NCBI GenBank assembly: GCA_003344405.1
Contig: NOWV01000111.1
Location: 62,001-126,000 of the forward strand
DNA length: 64,000 nucleotides
Direction of reading: 5' to 3'
From: Trichoplax sp. H2
Taxonomy: Eukaryota; Placozoa; Uniplacotomia; Trichoplacea
Part shown: positions 26,045 through 41,500 of the stretch, piece by piece
How positions within the stretch are numbered: the stretch's first letter is position 1
Layout of the letters: each line of letters begins with the position of its first letter
The notes under the pieces: model-generated
The model's database searches: none
What the model was told of the DNA's origin: nothing
Seen by the model: only the letters and a program-made list of their open reading frames with translations
Translations under genes and position numbers: made by a program

Positions 26045-29000
26045 TTTATATTTCAACCTAATCAAATTTTCCTATCGTCGATATTATCGTCATCTACCTA
26101 GAAGATATACATGGATCAGGTTATTATAGTTTATATTAGCAATTTTTTTCATTTATAACGATATGAAGAAAAATGTTGTATCTAAATGATTTATTAATAA
26201 TAATAGTTAACATTAGCTGAAGCCTGTATAGCTCAAAATTAATGCTAAAGTAAACAGCCTTACTAATCAATGCTCACATAGAATCTAAATCCGCTATTCT
26301 GTCATAGGTAGCGCCGCATCGATGTTAAAATTGAAGCTAAAATTAACCTTGCCATTATTATGCTTTGAAATAGCGGTCTATTAATGTAATTTAAATCGTT
26401 CCTATATCATCAAGAATTTAAGTAAATCTAATTTATAAACTGACAAAACCGATCTGTTATGTGTTATTTTAAATTCGGAAAACCAACTTAGAATAGGAGC
26501 ATTTAAACGCTATTGCAATTTTTTATGTAACACTACACATATTTTAAATTTTGACTGATAAGCATTTTGATCAAACATTATCCTATCTTTATTAAATTCT
26601 CAACACTTCAAGACATTGCCTATATCTATAATAATTTTAGCTTTATTGTATAAGGTAAAATCGATTTAAATTGCTGTCCGTAATATAGGTCTATTAATAC
26701 ATAAGATACTATTTTAATTCTTCTATTTACTTAATTCTATAACAATTTTTCTCCTAATCACAATTAGATCCTGGAATCGAACTTATAGCGATGAGTTAAT
26801 ATTTCTATCGCTGGTAACAATTGATCTAATTGTAAAAATTTTACCAACTTTCGAAATAGTATAATACTCACGGAATCGTACGACGTTTTCGTGGAATACC
26901 ATTTCAATGCACTCATAATACCCAGTAAAACTCAATAGGACAGCTTTAGTCCTTTACTTACGCGATATAGGACCTTATTTTGATATTAAAAATCTGCATA
27001 ACAGACTACAGCTTATGGTAGCTATATATAGTAATAGATGTCATACCCTTTCAGCACATACTCAAATATTCCTAATTGTGGCGCTACTGGCATTATTATA
27101 AAGTCAGCTCTCATGACTTCAAATCAATGACAAAAAAACCTAAATTATGTGCATTAAACTGATAAAACTACATGAACTTTACGGCATACAGTAATTAATG
27201 TCGCTTGATATGATATGATACCCTTGATCTAGCGTATATGTGCCTTGCTATTGATTTTTTGATACAGTGTAATCACTTTCCATCATTAATATTATGGGCA
27301 TTCGTAATCTTTGTATAAAAGGGATCAAACGTAGACTTAAACTAAATGCCTGTATAGTGCATTAAAGTTAATAGTGATTAGTGCTAGAGATAGCCTACGA
27401 GTAAGAATGGTTTCTTTGGAATATTTTAAAGAATCTATTACTGATAGGGTTCTAATAAGACATAATTTTTTACACCAGTTTGCAATATTCATCACATTGA
27501 GTTCCACTGCCATAGAAACTTACTTTTTCCCTATTCCTTACAATAAAAGTAAAGTAAACTTCTAGTTAGCAAAGAGTCAATATAAATAGGCATGTTTATT
27601 TACAACATCTCACGATTGTATTGTTGATCTGATTTTTGATAAATCATATTTCTAATCTACAATAAAGTATAGTCGTGCGGACAAAATTTTATAATAAACA
27701 ACTTTAGTGTCATTTCTGCAAGCATCTTTTGCATAGAAGCTATTACCTAATATTAATATCATTACTATCATAGCTAATAAGGAGCAGAATTATGAATTAC
27801 CTGCATTTACTACTCGTTACAAATCGAGATTTGAAGCAAGGAAATTGAAATTACGAACGCAGCATACCAATTAATTGTCATTATTTAGAAGATATTATTA
27901 TAAATGTTTATTTTTTCCTGCACAAACATCCAAGTATCATAGATAAGATATTCATCAATGATTCAAAAGTAAGCCATCTAATATGTATGAGCATGCTAGG
28001 ATTATGACGTGAAAATTACTCCGGGACACAGCAATGCCAATTCTATGATACCCAAAGAGTAAAAGTACCAGGAATAGCTACTATTTGCAGCTTTTATAGC
28101 GTAACACAAATATGATACATTAAATTATTATTTTCCAGCAAGATGACGACTAGTTAACATTTCAGTACTATTTAATATTAGGATAAAATTGAATTACCTA
28201 ACAATTAAGATAATTTAACATGAGCGTCACTAATTTACACCGCTATAAATTTATGACTTTCTATTATAAAATCTATACGAAATATTACTTTAAGGCATCT
28301 GCATATGAATAAGTAACGAATTGATTGCACTTTGAAACGGTATAGATTATACGGCTATTTTGTAAATATTATAGTAATAAAAGTATCAAGTATTATTAAT
28401 TTTCTTCATAATGATGATTAAATAGTAATTATGTCTAGGCGTCTATAGTTCGTAGTACATGCTGATAATGTCCTACGATTTTTGGCGATTTATTGTATAA
28501 AATGCATCCATGACATTCTAATTGGTTACAACATTATCTATGCCACTTTCAAATACTTTCTGAAATATTTACTGTAGCCGTAGAATAATGATATTCTGAC
28601 CCTTTCCCTGGGTTACTTATTATATTAATTAGAATGCTTTAAAAAACGTTTCTTACTTTCTCTATTGTTTAAAAAAGATCGCAAAATCTAGACAAAAAAT
28701 CATTATATTAAGCGGACAAAAGGCTAAAATATAACTTAAAAATCGATAATTATTAGCTCAGACTATTTCCTATTTTAAATTTATCTTGTTTATAAGATGT
28801 ATAAAAGTTGCAAATAGCGAATGAGAGTAACTGCCAAGATAGGATAATCTACAAAACCTCATATCTAGGAAAATTACCGGACAGATATCTAATCTATACT
28901 GAAGAGCAACACGTATGAAATAGACATCCTATCGGTATTTTTATTACGCAAACAAGCAGTTTTCATATAAGTTACATAACCAAAAGAAAATTACGAATCA

Positions 29001-32000
29001 CGTACATTAATTATGAGTAGATTGTAGTAGTCCTTTAATTTTTATAGGTGTCACAATCAAACTTAACGAAAAGAGGACTTTGCAATACAGTTCAGTAATT
29101 GCCTTGAAGCTTAGGCATAAAATTAATCTAGAATTATTTTCATCAGCCACAATAGTAAATTTATTACAAGAATAGATCCTGGTTATATAGGAAATCTTCC
29201 ATACATAAATAAGTTATTTTGGTTGTGATTGTCTCATATCCTTATTTAAGAGTTCATTAGTTCATATTTAAACAGTTCCTAATACATCATCCTATTTTTT
29301 ATAAATCTCTCGTCCAAAGTAGTATTCCAGAGTCATAGCATAATACATATCTTACCGTATATTATAATATCGAAATATATCAAAAATAGTTCTGTTTATG
29401 TTTAGCAATAATAATCAATATCACCATATGCATATGCAGCCTTCAAGTATTAAAATACACTATGCTAGAACATAACTGTAATTAAATGCATATCAGAAAC
29501 TAATCTAAGTTATAATTTTTATAATAAGCGATACTAAAAGTATCATACAGAATGTTACAATTACACTGGTAGGCATAGTATCGACAAAAATCATAGAGTT
29601 TAGATAATAATAGCTTAGATTGAGGAAAGAAAGAACTTTGTAACTAATAACCATAGTAACGTTACTTAAATATCAGTTTTGTCTCGATACAATTTCTCAG
29701 ATAAAATTCGAAATTTGATTATTGGCCTGAATTTTCTTGCCGCAACAGTATATTGCGAGTTTAATTGCCTTTCATTTCAATGTAAGCGAGCTCTAGAACA
29801 TAGGAGTCAAGGAAAAAACATAGACTGCTATTGTCTGAACAGTTTTATAAACTTTATGCAATGATCAATTGTTATCGTTGCCCTGAATTCAATCACTAAC
29901 GTTAATCTCGCATTACGTTCTGTATATATACATATGTATATGTTATATACTGAAAGATTTAATGCTAGGCATTTTATTATAGAAATATCTGATGGAACGA
30001 GATCATTTCCTGACAAGACATATAATTTATAGGATACATAGATAAGTAACGGTAGATTGTATTGTATTTCCAAAAAAATTTTAGATTATTTGCTCAATTA
30101 AAGATCAAAAAAGTTTCTGCAAAAACTGTAGTGGATCTCACCAAGGATTTTAAAGATATATTATAGGTAAGGCAAATGCTTTCTTCAGAAGCGAACTTCA
30201 GTATTTGATCAATTAACGCCAACGATCGCCTTTAAATATGCTAAATGATCGATTTATAATTTATGTAATGAATTTGATTTGAAATTCAACTTGCATAACT
30301 AATAGAAAATGTAATAGAACATTTTGCTATTGCTTTTTATTATTAAATGAAAATGAACTGAAAAAATCTATTTTCTTCACCGTAACTCAATTGTAAGTAG
30401 ACTGTAATGTCAATTTTATAACATAACGAGTGTAAGTATTCCGAAAAATTGATCAGCCCAAATTAAAATGACAGGAGTAACATCAACAGACTACTAGACA
30501 ACATATTAACTAGTGATAATTGTTAAATACTACATCCTGGTTTAGTTTTCTGTCTCCAGAAATCTACCTTAGCTAGCCTGAAAATGAAGATATTTGTGTA
30601 CTGTAACTGCTATCATTTCATTATCGTATTGATACTAACTACTACAAGATCAAATCAATCCAGAGTTTATCGAGTTAGCACTTAGTTTCATCTTAATCAT
30701 ACAACCCATTTATGTAGTGACACAGCAAAATCTCGCAATTGTATTCTTAAGCGTGCACACGGCATTATAGCTTATTTTGCTTTCTCAGGGCTACAATAAG
30801 CTAAATATTGCACAAACGGCACTTAGAAAAGTCTATGTAGACGTAAATGCTACTTTTATGATGATATTATGCTTGAATAGTAAAAATCAGATCCCAAAAA
30901 TACAGCACTAAAAGTTAAAATTTTTCCTGCATTCATATACATGACCATAATTTTATTTCCATAATTTTAATTATTTCTACTTTTGAAATTTTCATTGTTT
31001 CAATTTTGTATACTTATTCATCGTTCTTATCTTAGTTTAGATGAATCCAAAAAAGTAGAAGCTAACAAAGTTAATTACATAAAGGAAATACTATAGGACT
31101 GCCACATAAACTTTGTTCTTTTCCGACAATAGACAAATTCGTTACGGCACGGTATAATTTTTAAATCATAACAGTTCTGCTGATGCTATAACACGTGATT
31201 CATTCAGTTTTGAGTATTTTATAAAATTATAAAGCACATGTATAGATATTAGAAATAGAATTAATCACTATTCATTAATTTAGCCGCTTACTTACTCTCG
31301 TCTGTTGAGATATATAATATAGCCTTCTATTGGTCACAATATTTAATCTGAGTTTCTTTTCATATTCTATTTAAAATTTATTACATAAAAAATCGATTTT
31401 TGCAGCTGATGATTTCAGCTTTTGAAAATATATACGGGACAATACGCAAATTAAAAAATAGGTATGCATAACTAGCAGAAACTCTTTAATTATTCACTTA
31501 TGAAGCTTACCGATCCTGCTGCTATGCTAATAGGCTATTTTGAACGACAAACCATCATGCGAGATAAATTGACGCCTATTAGACTACCCAATATTAAAAC
31601 AATATGCTTCCGGATAATAATTTTATTATCTGACATTATTGTAAGTAACACTAACATCAGCTTTACAGGAAATTTTTTATGGCGTTTTATGAAGTAATAG
31701 CGGAATACTTTGTCTCTATCATCCACCGATCGAACTAAGTTGCAGTCTCTGATAAGCCTTTACTCTTTGATAACTGTTCAATGGTACCTTGCAATATCGT
31801 GGTGTCTAATACTAAATCGAAACCAACTGTCTCGTACCTTAACAGTTTCTCACAAACCAGCTTTGTGGCAAGGATAACGTAAAACAAATCTCTAAATTAC
31901 TAAAGTCTCCGGGATTCAGTATTCCTTAACCATCTCACAAGAATTTAGGCGCCTTTGCTTCTACGTTAAACGACTAAAGAATCCCGATATTATTCAGCTA

Positions 32001-35000
32001 TCTGCCGAGTTTAAATACCCTTAGGTAGCAGCCAGCATGAATAAGTCATCTTAAGATTATGAAAATTAATCCCTACTGGATAGATATATTAATGCAGAGA
32101 TATTCATAATCGCTGACATGTACTTAACGATTCTAGATAACTAGACTATAGTATGCCCATTCACAAAATTATTTATGGTATCACCTAAAATTGAGTATCT
32201 TCAAGATATTAATCACAAGCGTCACTAGACATAGTACTATAATCAATTAAAATCAATCAATTATAAGAACTCTTACTACAGAGCAGCATAATCTACCGTA
32301 ACTAATAATAACTACCATGGTTCTTACTGTAAGCCATTAACAGTTACCACCATATATAAATGTTAATTCACTAGATATAGTCATTTAATTGCATACGATC
32401 ATTCGCACCGTGACGCAATTCTAGGAAAGCGATTCTATAATCTCTATGATTATAGACGTATTTAAAATCTTTAACTTTCACGATTATTCCTATGAAAGTA
32501 GATCTTGAATTGCTATTATGAACCGTGTTGTGATCGGAATTGTTTTCTTAAAATACTTCATCATTGATGTCATTTCTAGTCAAAACAGAAATCCGTGGAC
32601 TATCGTATTATTATCTTCCTTAATTTTGATAATTTATCATACGGCAATCTACATATCATTATAATGAACTGACTGATCACGAATCAATTATTAAGTACCA
32701 TATAAAGAAATATGCAGTTTTTTTTAACGTTATCCAAGTGTTAGTCTACTCGATTTTCGTTTTTAATTTCTTATCATAACTATCAATTCTTAAAAGCGCT
32801 AATTCTAGTTGCAATTCAGCTACAATTAATCTATAAACATTTCATTTCAGTAGTAATCACATTATCATTTTCCTTTAGAATCAAAATTTATAGGCAATGT
32901 ACAAACTTATAATAAATTTAGTACTGCAGTTACTTTATGAATCAATGATAAGTCGATGTTTAAAAATAAGATGATATCTACACTTTTACGAACTTTAAAA
33001 CAACACCTATAAAATTACATATAAAGTATGGTAATAATTAATTCTATATGGCATGGTAGATTCGATTAACCAGCATTGTGGCTTAGCCTGTTAAATATTA
33101 TTTTGAAGTATTCACATTTAATGATCGCGATAAAGTATTTTCGTAGTCCACGAAAATTCAGCATGATTATAGAGGTCAACGTTCAATGCAGCCTTCGCTT
33201 GGAGTCTAAACATCTAGTGTGTATACATTTTCGATATAAGTATCTCAGATTAAAGGAAGATCCCTTGAGTATTGGTATTTTCACTAGTGAACTTTTAACG
33301 TATCGTTTAATTTAATCAAGTATTAAATTCAAAATAATTTAAAAACTGAAAAGATAAATTTTTCAGTACTCTAGCTAGCTAACACTTTATTTAAGCATGT
33401 AGAAAATTTACTTATTAGAAAACTGTAGATATACAGCAAATAGCTATCAATAAATACCTAAGTCTTGCTTGATGATTAAACTAATTCTATCTGGTCATAA
33501 TTTTACTTATCAGAACCAACATTAAGGTAACGATACCCAATATTAAGCTTACGAATTTTCTATAAGCATTAAATTCATGCTTAAGATATGACTTAATAAA
33601 ACCAAAAGAACACAAACTGTTGGATTTAGTACCCCGAAACTTGCTTTTACTCAGGTACAACGAATTATATTGCCAATACTTTCAAAACAACATTTTGTAT
33701 GATATAACAATCTATCACCACCAAATTTTAAGCTTTCATTCTTTTTTGACTATAAACTATTACGAACTTTACGAATTAAAGCGTAAATTTAAACAAAACT
33801 GGTATAAAACTTAAGATTTAGCTATTTTAGTTCATAAATAACTATCTGTCTATCTAGGCGTGACAAACTATATTGTTAAATATTGTTCATTTTTGCATTC
33901 TGATTGATGTGGTCTAACGAACTGATATTCACTGTGAGATGGTTAAGCTGAATATTCTATTTCAGCAAGAAACGTGCTAATTACGATCTAAACAGAATAT
34001 TTTTGAAATTGAAATAATTTCCAAGGTAAAAATTCCAACATTTCCATATGCACTTCAGTAGATATGAAAGATTAAATTATTGATTAGCGTAACAATTATT
34101 TTGTCCCAGTTTGATACTTTAGTGCTATAACACTCAGATAAAAATCAAGTTGTGAAACATAGGCATTTAGCAAGTTGTATGGAACATAAAATTGCTGACA
34201 ATGCAAGATTATTAATATCAAAATTTCATTTCGGCTATGGCATTTAAGAATATGATATATCATAAACCATTAAAGTCATTTTTAAACAAAAGCTGATAGC
34301 TACATTACCTCATCGTATAATAATAGAAAGGAACTTACAATAGGCAATTTGCTACTTTATAAATCTAATGATGTCATTTCAGCTAAGAGTAATTATATAA
34401 GCTTAAATATTATAACAATCTAACATTATAAAGCCTCTACCGTAACTCTTTTAAATTTAATTAATGACCTGTAATAAATTAATCTATGACTAATAATCTA
34501 GTGATGATAACGAATTTTGAACTATTATTCTATGTTTTCCAAAAATATCAAAGAAATTTTATCATTAAATACTTTATCACAGAAATTATATATAACTTTT
34601 ACAGAAGTTATAAACCAAAGAAATAACAAAAGTAAAAATCAATAATTTATGTTAAAATGGGGGCTACTAGAGACTCTAAAGAAAGTATAAATTTAATTAC
34701 CCATACTTCTTTAAGGAATACCGTCGTTAATTCTAATAAAACGTTACATTAGGTTATTGTGGTCCAATTCTAATATAAGTACTTCCTAGCGCCTAGCTTC
34801 AAATAGTTGGTCAGATTCAATGGTTCCTTAGCTTCAATAAATATTGCATTCGATTCTGTTCAGTAGTTCGTGTCTTATGAAGTATGTTATAGTTGTATTA
34901 AATAAAAGACCATCTTCTATTTACAATAAATATATCTAATAAATCTTCGATCAGCATTTACGTAATAAAATGGCTTGCATTCCAATAAACCTAACACTCA

Positions 35001-38000
35001 TAATAAATGAGGCTGATCATCGTCAAATAGACAATTCTAATCCTATAAATACGTCACTTAAGTGATGACACAGATTGCATTACAAATACTATCAAAGTTG
35101 AAATCGATGTAAGGATAATCAAGACTTATGTTGCCATGGAAATCAATTTTTAGTATAACAATATCTATTATTTTTAGTAGAATTGAGCCTTAACGATGAG
35201 AATAAGGAAGTTTATCAGCTTCAATTCGAGAGCTTATATCAACAATAGGACAGGCACTCGCAGAGATGATCACCATATTAAATATTTATTATAATAATAT
35301 AGATAAATTCCTTTATCCATTATCTCTTTAGTCATTCCTATTATTATTATTTTTGACCTTCTTTATCGTAAAGAAGACTAATTGATCTAATTAAAAGCAT
35401 TGGAATACTTTTCATCTTGAAGCTATTCTTTCTGCTAAATATTCCATAAGGTTACTAATTCTAAAAGCTACCTTTAGTATTGCACCATAAATCATTAAAA
35501 ATAACAATAAGAATTCAGGCTGCTGTTTATCTAATTTCATTATTGTTTCTTTCTGCTACTGACAAAAAGTTCTTGTATATTATTTTTTATTCTATTTCTA
35601 ATGATTATTTTAAAGAAACCCATATCTATATAAGTTTACTAGAGTTCTCCTCTTCCATTTCCATGTTTTCTTCCTTTTTCAAGCTTAATTAAACTTATGC
35701 GAACATAAATTTTGAACGTAGAAATTTTGGCTGTTGATATTTCCAAGCAGTTCGAATCGTCCTGTAGTCATTATGGTAAGTTAAAACGGAGAAACCAATT
35801 CTAGTAGACGGAATCCACTCTAACTACTATCTTAATCACGATTTAAGCATATTCTAAAATATTTAAAACGATTACGTTATAGCATAATTGATTTCACAAC
35901 TCCTATTACTTTTGAAGTATCATGAAGCTTAGACTTTCAATTTTTGTACCTGTATTATCACTATGTAGCCAATAAATAGAATTATATAAAAACAAAAAAG
36001 CTACCAGTAGAAATTAGTAAATTCTAAGTATAGAAGAATTGATAAATAGAAAATAATATTACAATTTTTATCTACTTTTATCTCGTAATAAAGAAATAAT
36101 AAGCTGCCGAGTATTTGTTAGATTTTTAGTATCAAAAGATTGCAGTTTTCGTAGTCATATCTTGCTACATTGAATTTTCCATTTTTCTACGCTAGATATT
36201 TTTTAGTTCAAAAGGGACATGCAAGCTCTAGTTTCCTTCTAGTTTGAGGAAAATACAGTTCTTAATCGATACTATTATCATAACATTTAATTGTGCACTT
36301 CTCAATAGTATAGAAAAGTAAAAGGTACAATATTAGATTAAACAGAAATCAACTGCTGTCAGATACTTACACATAAGAAGATCTTTTACAGCAGGAAAGT
36401 TTACCTTGAGTTTAAATTTCAAAATTTCAGTTATATAACAACAGTCATTCTCTAATTAATTATTAAGTCAGTAAATTTTTATAATTTGAATTTCACCATC
36501 ACTTGGTGGTATCGGAGCAAGATTTAGGAGAGAAGCAAGGAAAGGCTAATTTAATTTAGCCATATTCACCTTTTATTTGTATATAGGTTATACTAGTTTG
36601 AACATATAACCTAGAAAGATAGTTTATAGCTGAGGATTTGTCTTCTAATATAATTTTCTATAGATTTATTTAATAAAAGCGATACAAAAGTACAAATTCG
36701 AACACCTATTATCAAATTACCATGCCCCATAAACTTTAACTTACTGTAATAAAGGTCATCCCACCAAGAGATAAATTAACAAATTTTGCAGTCAATCACT
36801 ATAGTTTACTCAGCTATATAGTTAATTAAATCGCGAATACGTCGACGTAGAATTTTATCTAGTAATTTCCATCCCTTGCAGACTAAGCGCTAACTTCAAA
36901 ATAAAAATTTTAGCTATTAAGATACATTTATTTTATCGTTGGTGTAATAACATTTAAATTTATATTAATAATTATGTCTGCTTTAAAGCGTGACATATTT
37001 CTAGATCTATTCCTACTTCATCCTGTAATTAAAATTACATTTATTAACTCATACACATACAACTTCGAAATGGTTATTTAACTTGAGAAAATTATTGTTA
37101 AAGAATCCCTTCTTATTGCTGTCATATATAGTATACGATGTATCGGTACATTTTGTATATGAATCCTGCACGGTAAATTTATCGTTAGTCGTCAAATCAA
37201 ACGAGGAATCTCACCATTAAAACTACTATTTCCGCTATCCTTTTCCATGCACAATAGTCTTATAAGGAAAAATTAGAAGTACTAGCTTGCAATAAAAAAC
37301 TTATTACATATTAAGTAAATTGATTTAAATTGCATGATTTTTGGTCTGAATATTTCTTATACATCCAGTGATAATAAATCTGAATCAATTCAATAGCACT
37401 TATGTAATAATAGGAAGTAGGCCACTTTCTAATAGTAATTGATACAATATATCTCAAACTGCCTACATATTTGAAAAATAGAGATATTCGTTGTAAAGCA
37501 CAAGGTAGCACCGATAGGTAGTTTTCAATTGCTACCGTAAAAGAATGATAAATTTCAGTTCAATTAAATAATTGAATACAGTCCTTATATAACTGTGTCG
37601 AGAAAATCATATTTCTTAACTATAATTATTCAGATTTTCATATGCAACGTGCCATATCTTCATTCAGTTGGCTTATATTAGCCAATCGACAAGTACCATA
37701 TTATATTCGTATTTGTGAGGTCCTTTTGCTTAGCTTGTCTATTTAGCAATACCCTTATTTCTAAAGACTTCAAGATGTACAATATTTGATGTAACCTAAA
37801 TAAATTGAGGTTATTTTACCTAAAGTTTTCAATCATCAACACTTTATAATCAAACATTAAAATACTGACTACAAATCGTCACCATGTACCATTTACTATC
37901 GGTATAAATCATTACATTAATTTTTTAGATTAGCAATTGCAAAATTGCTTCAAAAATTTGGAACTTTTACTTTAAAGATATTTACAATCTTTCAACCTTC

Positions 38001-38519
38001 GTACCTATTCCATAGATATCAAACAGCTAGCATCATTAATTAAGTCTTTATGATATTCAATTGGAACGGCTTTATCTCCAACTATTGCACTAGTAAGAAT
38101 GACGAATGATAAGAAAACCTTAACATTAAAATTAATTAGTAGATAGGGCGAATTATTTTTCTTCATACAAAATGTCACTTTTACTCAATGTGATGCCTGA
38201 CATCATGGAAATAATTAAGTTAAAGTGTTATCCCGTTATTAACACTTTCATATCAGTCCTTTTTATTCTAGTAAACATGCAAAGGTTTGCACTGAGAGTA
38301 AAATTATGACATCCTTTTTATTATTTAATACGATCCTTTATGAGTTTTCAAATTCTTACGCTCATGATAACATACTTGAAATGTAAACTGAATAAAAAAT
38401 AATGTATGATATGTTACTATCTTTACCCTTTCTAGCGTAATATTTGAATTAAAATAGATAAAACTGTAATAAAATAATTAATTCTATTTCCATACACTTG
38501 ATTGGATATATATTTATTA
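26045..38519. other. 12.5-kb gene-free interval between genes B and C
   Basis: AT-rich throughout. The short open frames lack splice-compatible partners, domains or codon bias, and I could assign no exon on either strand. Unlike the interval before gene B, I saw no clear tandem array here, only short AT palindromes. It may hold distal regulatory DNA or undetected RNAs, which I cannot show from the sequence. Confidence 0.55.
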
Positions 38520-41500
38520 ATGGATGAATCTTTCTTTTTTCAACAGCATGGCTTAATTAATCATGCCTTATCATTACTTGTAAAACGTAATTTTGGTGAT
38601 GAAGCTTGGGATTCAATCAGGTAATAAATAACTGTACTTAAAACATTGCTTAAGCTGATTTGCGGTCATTTATATCTTCTTGTTTATGAATTTTGATTCT
38701 TATTATCGTCCCTATGACTAGAGAGAAGATAGGAATGTCAAATAGCAGTTATTTTATACAACGTAAAGTCTACGCTGACGATGTTACGTTCGAATTAGTC
38801 AAGACTGCATCTGAAGTTTTAGGTTAGACTTATTAAGCTTTGCTGTAAATTTAAATACATTAGTAGCTCGTAGCTTTAGTCTGTATTAGCCGTCACAATT
38901 TCTTTACACTAATCGGATTACTTACTAGCGACTGCACTTGTAAATAATAATTTATCTTGTGCGTTCTAAAAATTATAATTTATCGATATGAAGTTGTGAA
39001 TACTATAAACGTTCTTCTATCTCTTTGCCCTTAGTCAAACAATTATTTTTATTAATTAATAAAATAAGCATCAGTAAGGAGGATGATAAAAATCTATTTT
39101 TTATATCAATTTAATACTTTCATGAAGTACAGTATTCATCATTTCCATGTAAGAGAAATTGCTATTATTGCATAAGTTTTTACTAGGTTGGATAACGTTA
39201 AAAACTTAATTTACCCTTTAAATTTTCGTTAAAGCAGTAAAATGCAAATTTAATTAAACCTTCAAAATCAAAAGTATCTAAATTTGTAAAACATGAAAAC
39301 TATTTGACAGGCTTACGTAGAACTACTCTACTTTAGACTTGTTAAAGTACTATACTTACGCGCTATTCAGTACTATAAAAACAACTTTAAATGTACATTC
39401 TGATATAAAAATTGAAAACTTTATGATTCATCAGATGAAGACTATCGGACTAAACCAGCTCTAGACTACCTAAATTATAGCTTCATCTACTGGTCGATAG
39501 ATGACCTTGCACAGTAGTAGATGTGATTAATAATTATGACTTATAACGGAAGATTTCATTCCACATTAGCAAAAGTTTGATATGTATGCAGTTTGAGTAA
39601 TGTACAAATTAAAATCTATTTTAAAATAATGATACTATCAAACCTTGCTTGTTTAATAACATAAAATTACTTTAATTGATATAAAAAGTGAAACGTCCTT
39701 ACTTTAGTACAGTATACAAATTTAGTTGCTTGTATTTTGCTTGATTAGTACCATAATGCAATATAAAAATTGTTAGACTGAGAAAGTGTTAATTCAATCT
39801 TTTCGATATCTGATTCCTCTTGGATATTCACACTAACCATTTCACAATTACACGACATCGCAAGATTGAAGGATCAATAATCTCTTTAATAAATTTACAT
39901 AATGAGCATAGATTTTATCTTATGGTACAAATTAAAATGTTTCTCTTTTCTTAATGACCAAATCATGGCGCAGGTATCCAAGTTAATGACTTACTGGAAA
40001 CGTTTGGCCGATTTTTTGTTAGTTTTTGCGAAGAACTAGGATATAAAAGAATTCTTGAAGTAATGGGAAGTAATCTATTCGAATTTATCAACAATTTAGA
40101 CAGTTTACACGATCATTTAGCCACAATCTATTCAGGAATGAAGGCTCCATCATTCCGATGCAAATACAACAGCGATAATGATACCATAACACTTCATTAC
40201 TACTCTACTCGACCCAACTTAGAATATATTGTTGTAGGAATCATTAAAGAAGTTGCTGAAAAAATTCACTTAATTGATATTAACATGGAAGTAGTTAAAA
40301 CAAGACAAAATCAATTAGACGATATCCAATTTTTAATCTATTCCAAAAATCCAGCAAAAGCAAGAATCAAATGCCATGATCGATTGCGGCGGTCTATTGC
40401 TAGTAGCACCAGTAATGGTATTGCTGCTGATAATACTTCTACAACATCGACTAAAGCTGTTAGCTCAACTACTATATCATCCATACCTATCTATCAACAA
40501 CGTCAAGGAAAGCAAATGAAGAATTCTGAGACATGCAATTTTATTGCGCCGACCACTTTTTGTCGAGCTTTTCCTTTTCATGTCTTATTCGATCAAGATT
40601 TATCTATACAACAGTTAGGCCATGTTATTGAACGAATGATACCTGGCTTTTATTTAGGAGACTTGAAAATGGATAAAATATTTAAAATTGTGAGACCAGT
40701 TATTCAATTCGACTTTCATTCTATTCTATCTCATATTAATACCGTATTTGTTTTAACCATGAAGCCACTATGCCCAAGTTTTCTAGAGCAATATCTTCAA
40801 TGGTCCGACGTACGATTTAAAGGCCAAATGATATATTTAGAGGAAAATGAAATGATGCTCTTTCATTGTTCAGTTAGTATATCGAGCTTAGAAGAATTGC
40901 GAAGCCACGGGTTATATTTATGCGATATACCACGTTATGATGCTAGCCGGAATGTTATTTTAAGATCTGACCATTTTCGCCATGATTATCAAATGATGTT
41001 GCAACTAGAAACATTAAATGATCGCTTAGCTGATACTTACCAGCAATTACAAAAGGAGAAAGATTTAACGGGGGAATTACTATATTCAGTCATGCCTCCT
41101 TCTGTAGCGAAACAACTTCGACTTGGCCACAAAGCTGTTCCAAGTAAACATAGTATGGCATCTGTAATGTTTTGTAAAGTGTCAACATTTCAAGATATAA
41201 CAACAAATATTGAGCCAACGAAACTAATAGCGTTGCTGAATGATATATATATTACATTTGATCAGATTATTGATCGCCAAGGTGATGAGTTCTATAAGGT
41301 AAATTAAAATTTTAGACTCGAATGCACTTAATGGTGTAGTTTTATATCGTTACAAGCTAAGTACCGTTGAAAATAAGATCTTTGCTATATTCTCAGTCCA
41401 TATAGGACTATAGATATTTCATAAACTATGTTAATGGTCGAAAAATTTGCTATAATTGTACCACGATCAGGTAGAAACACTGGGTGATAAGTATATGGTA

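Noticed and set aside
29679-33814. Open frames of 60-80 codons in the 26-38 kb interval as genes
   Set aside because: No domain, weak or non-ATG starts, overlapping frames on opposite strands, and no splice-linked partners.
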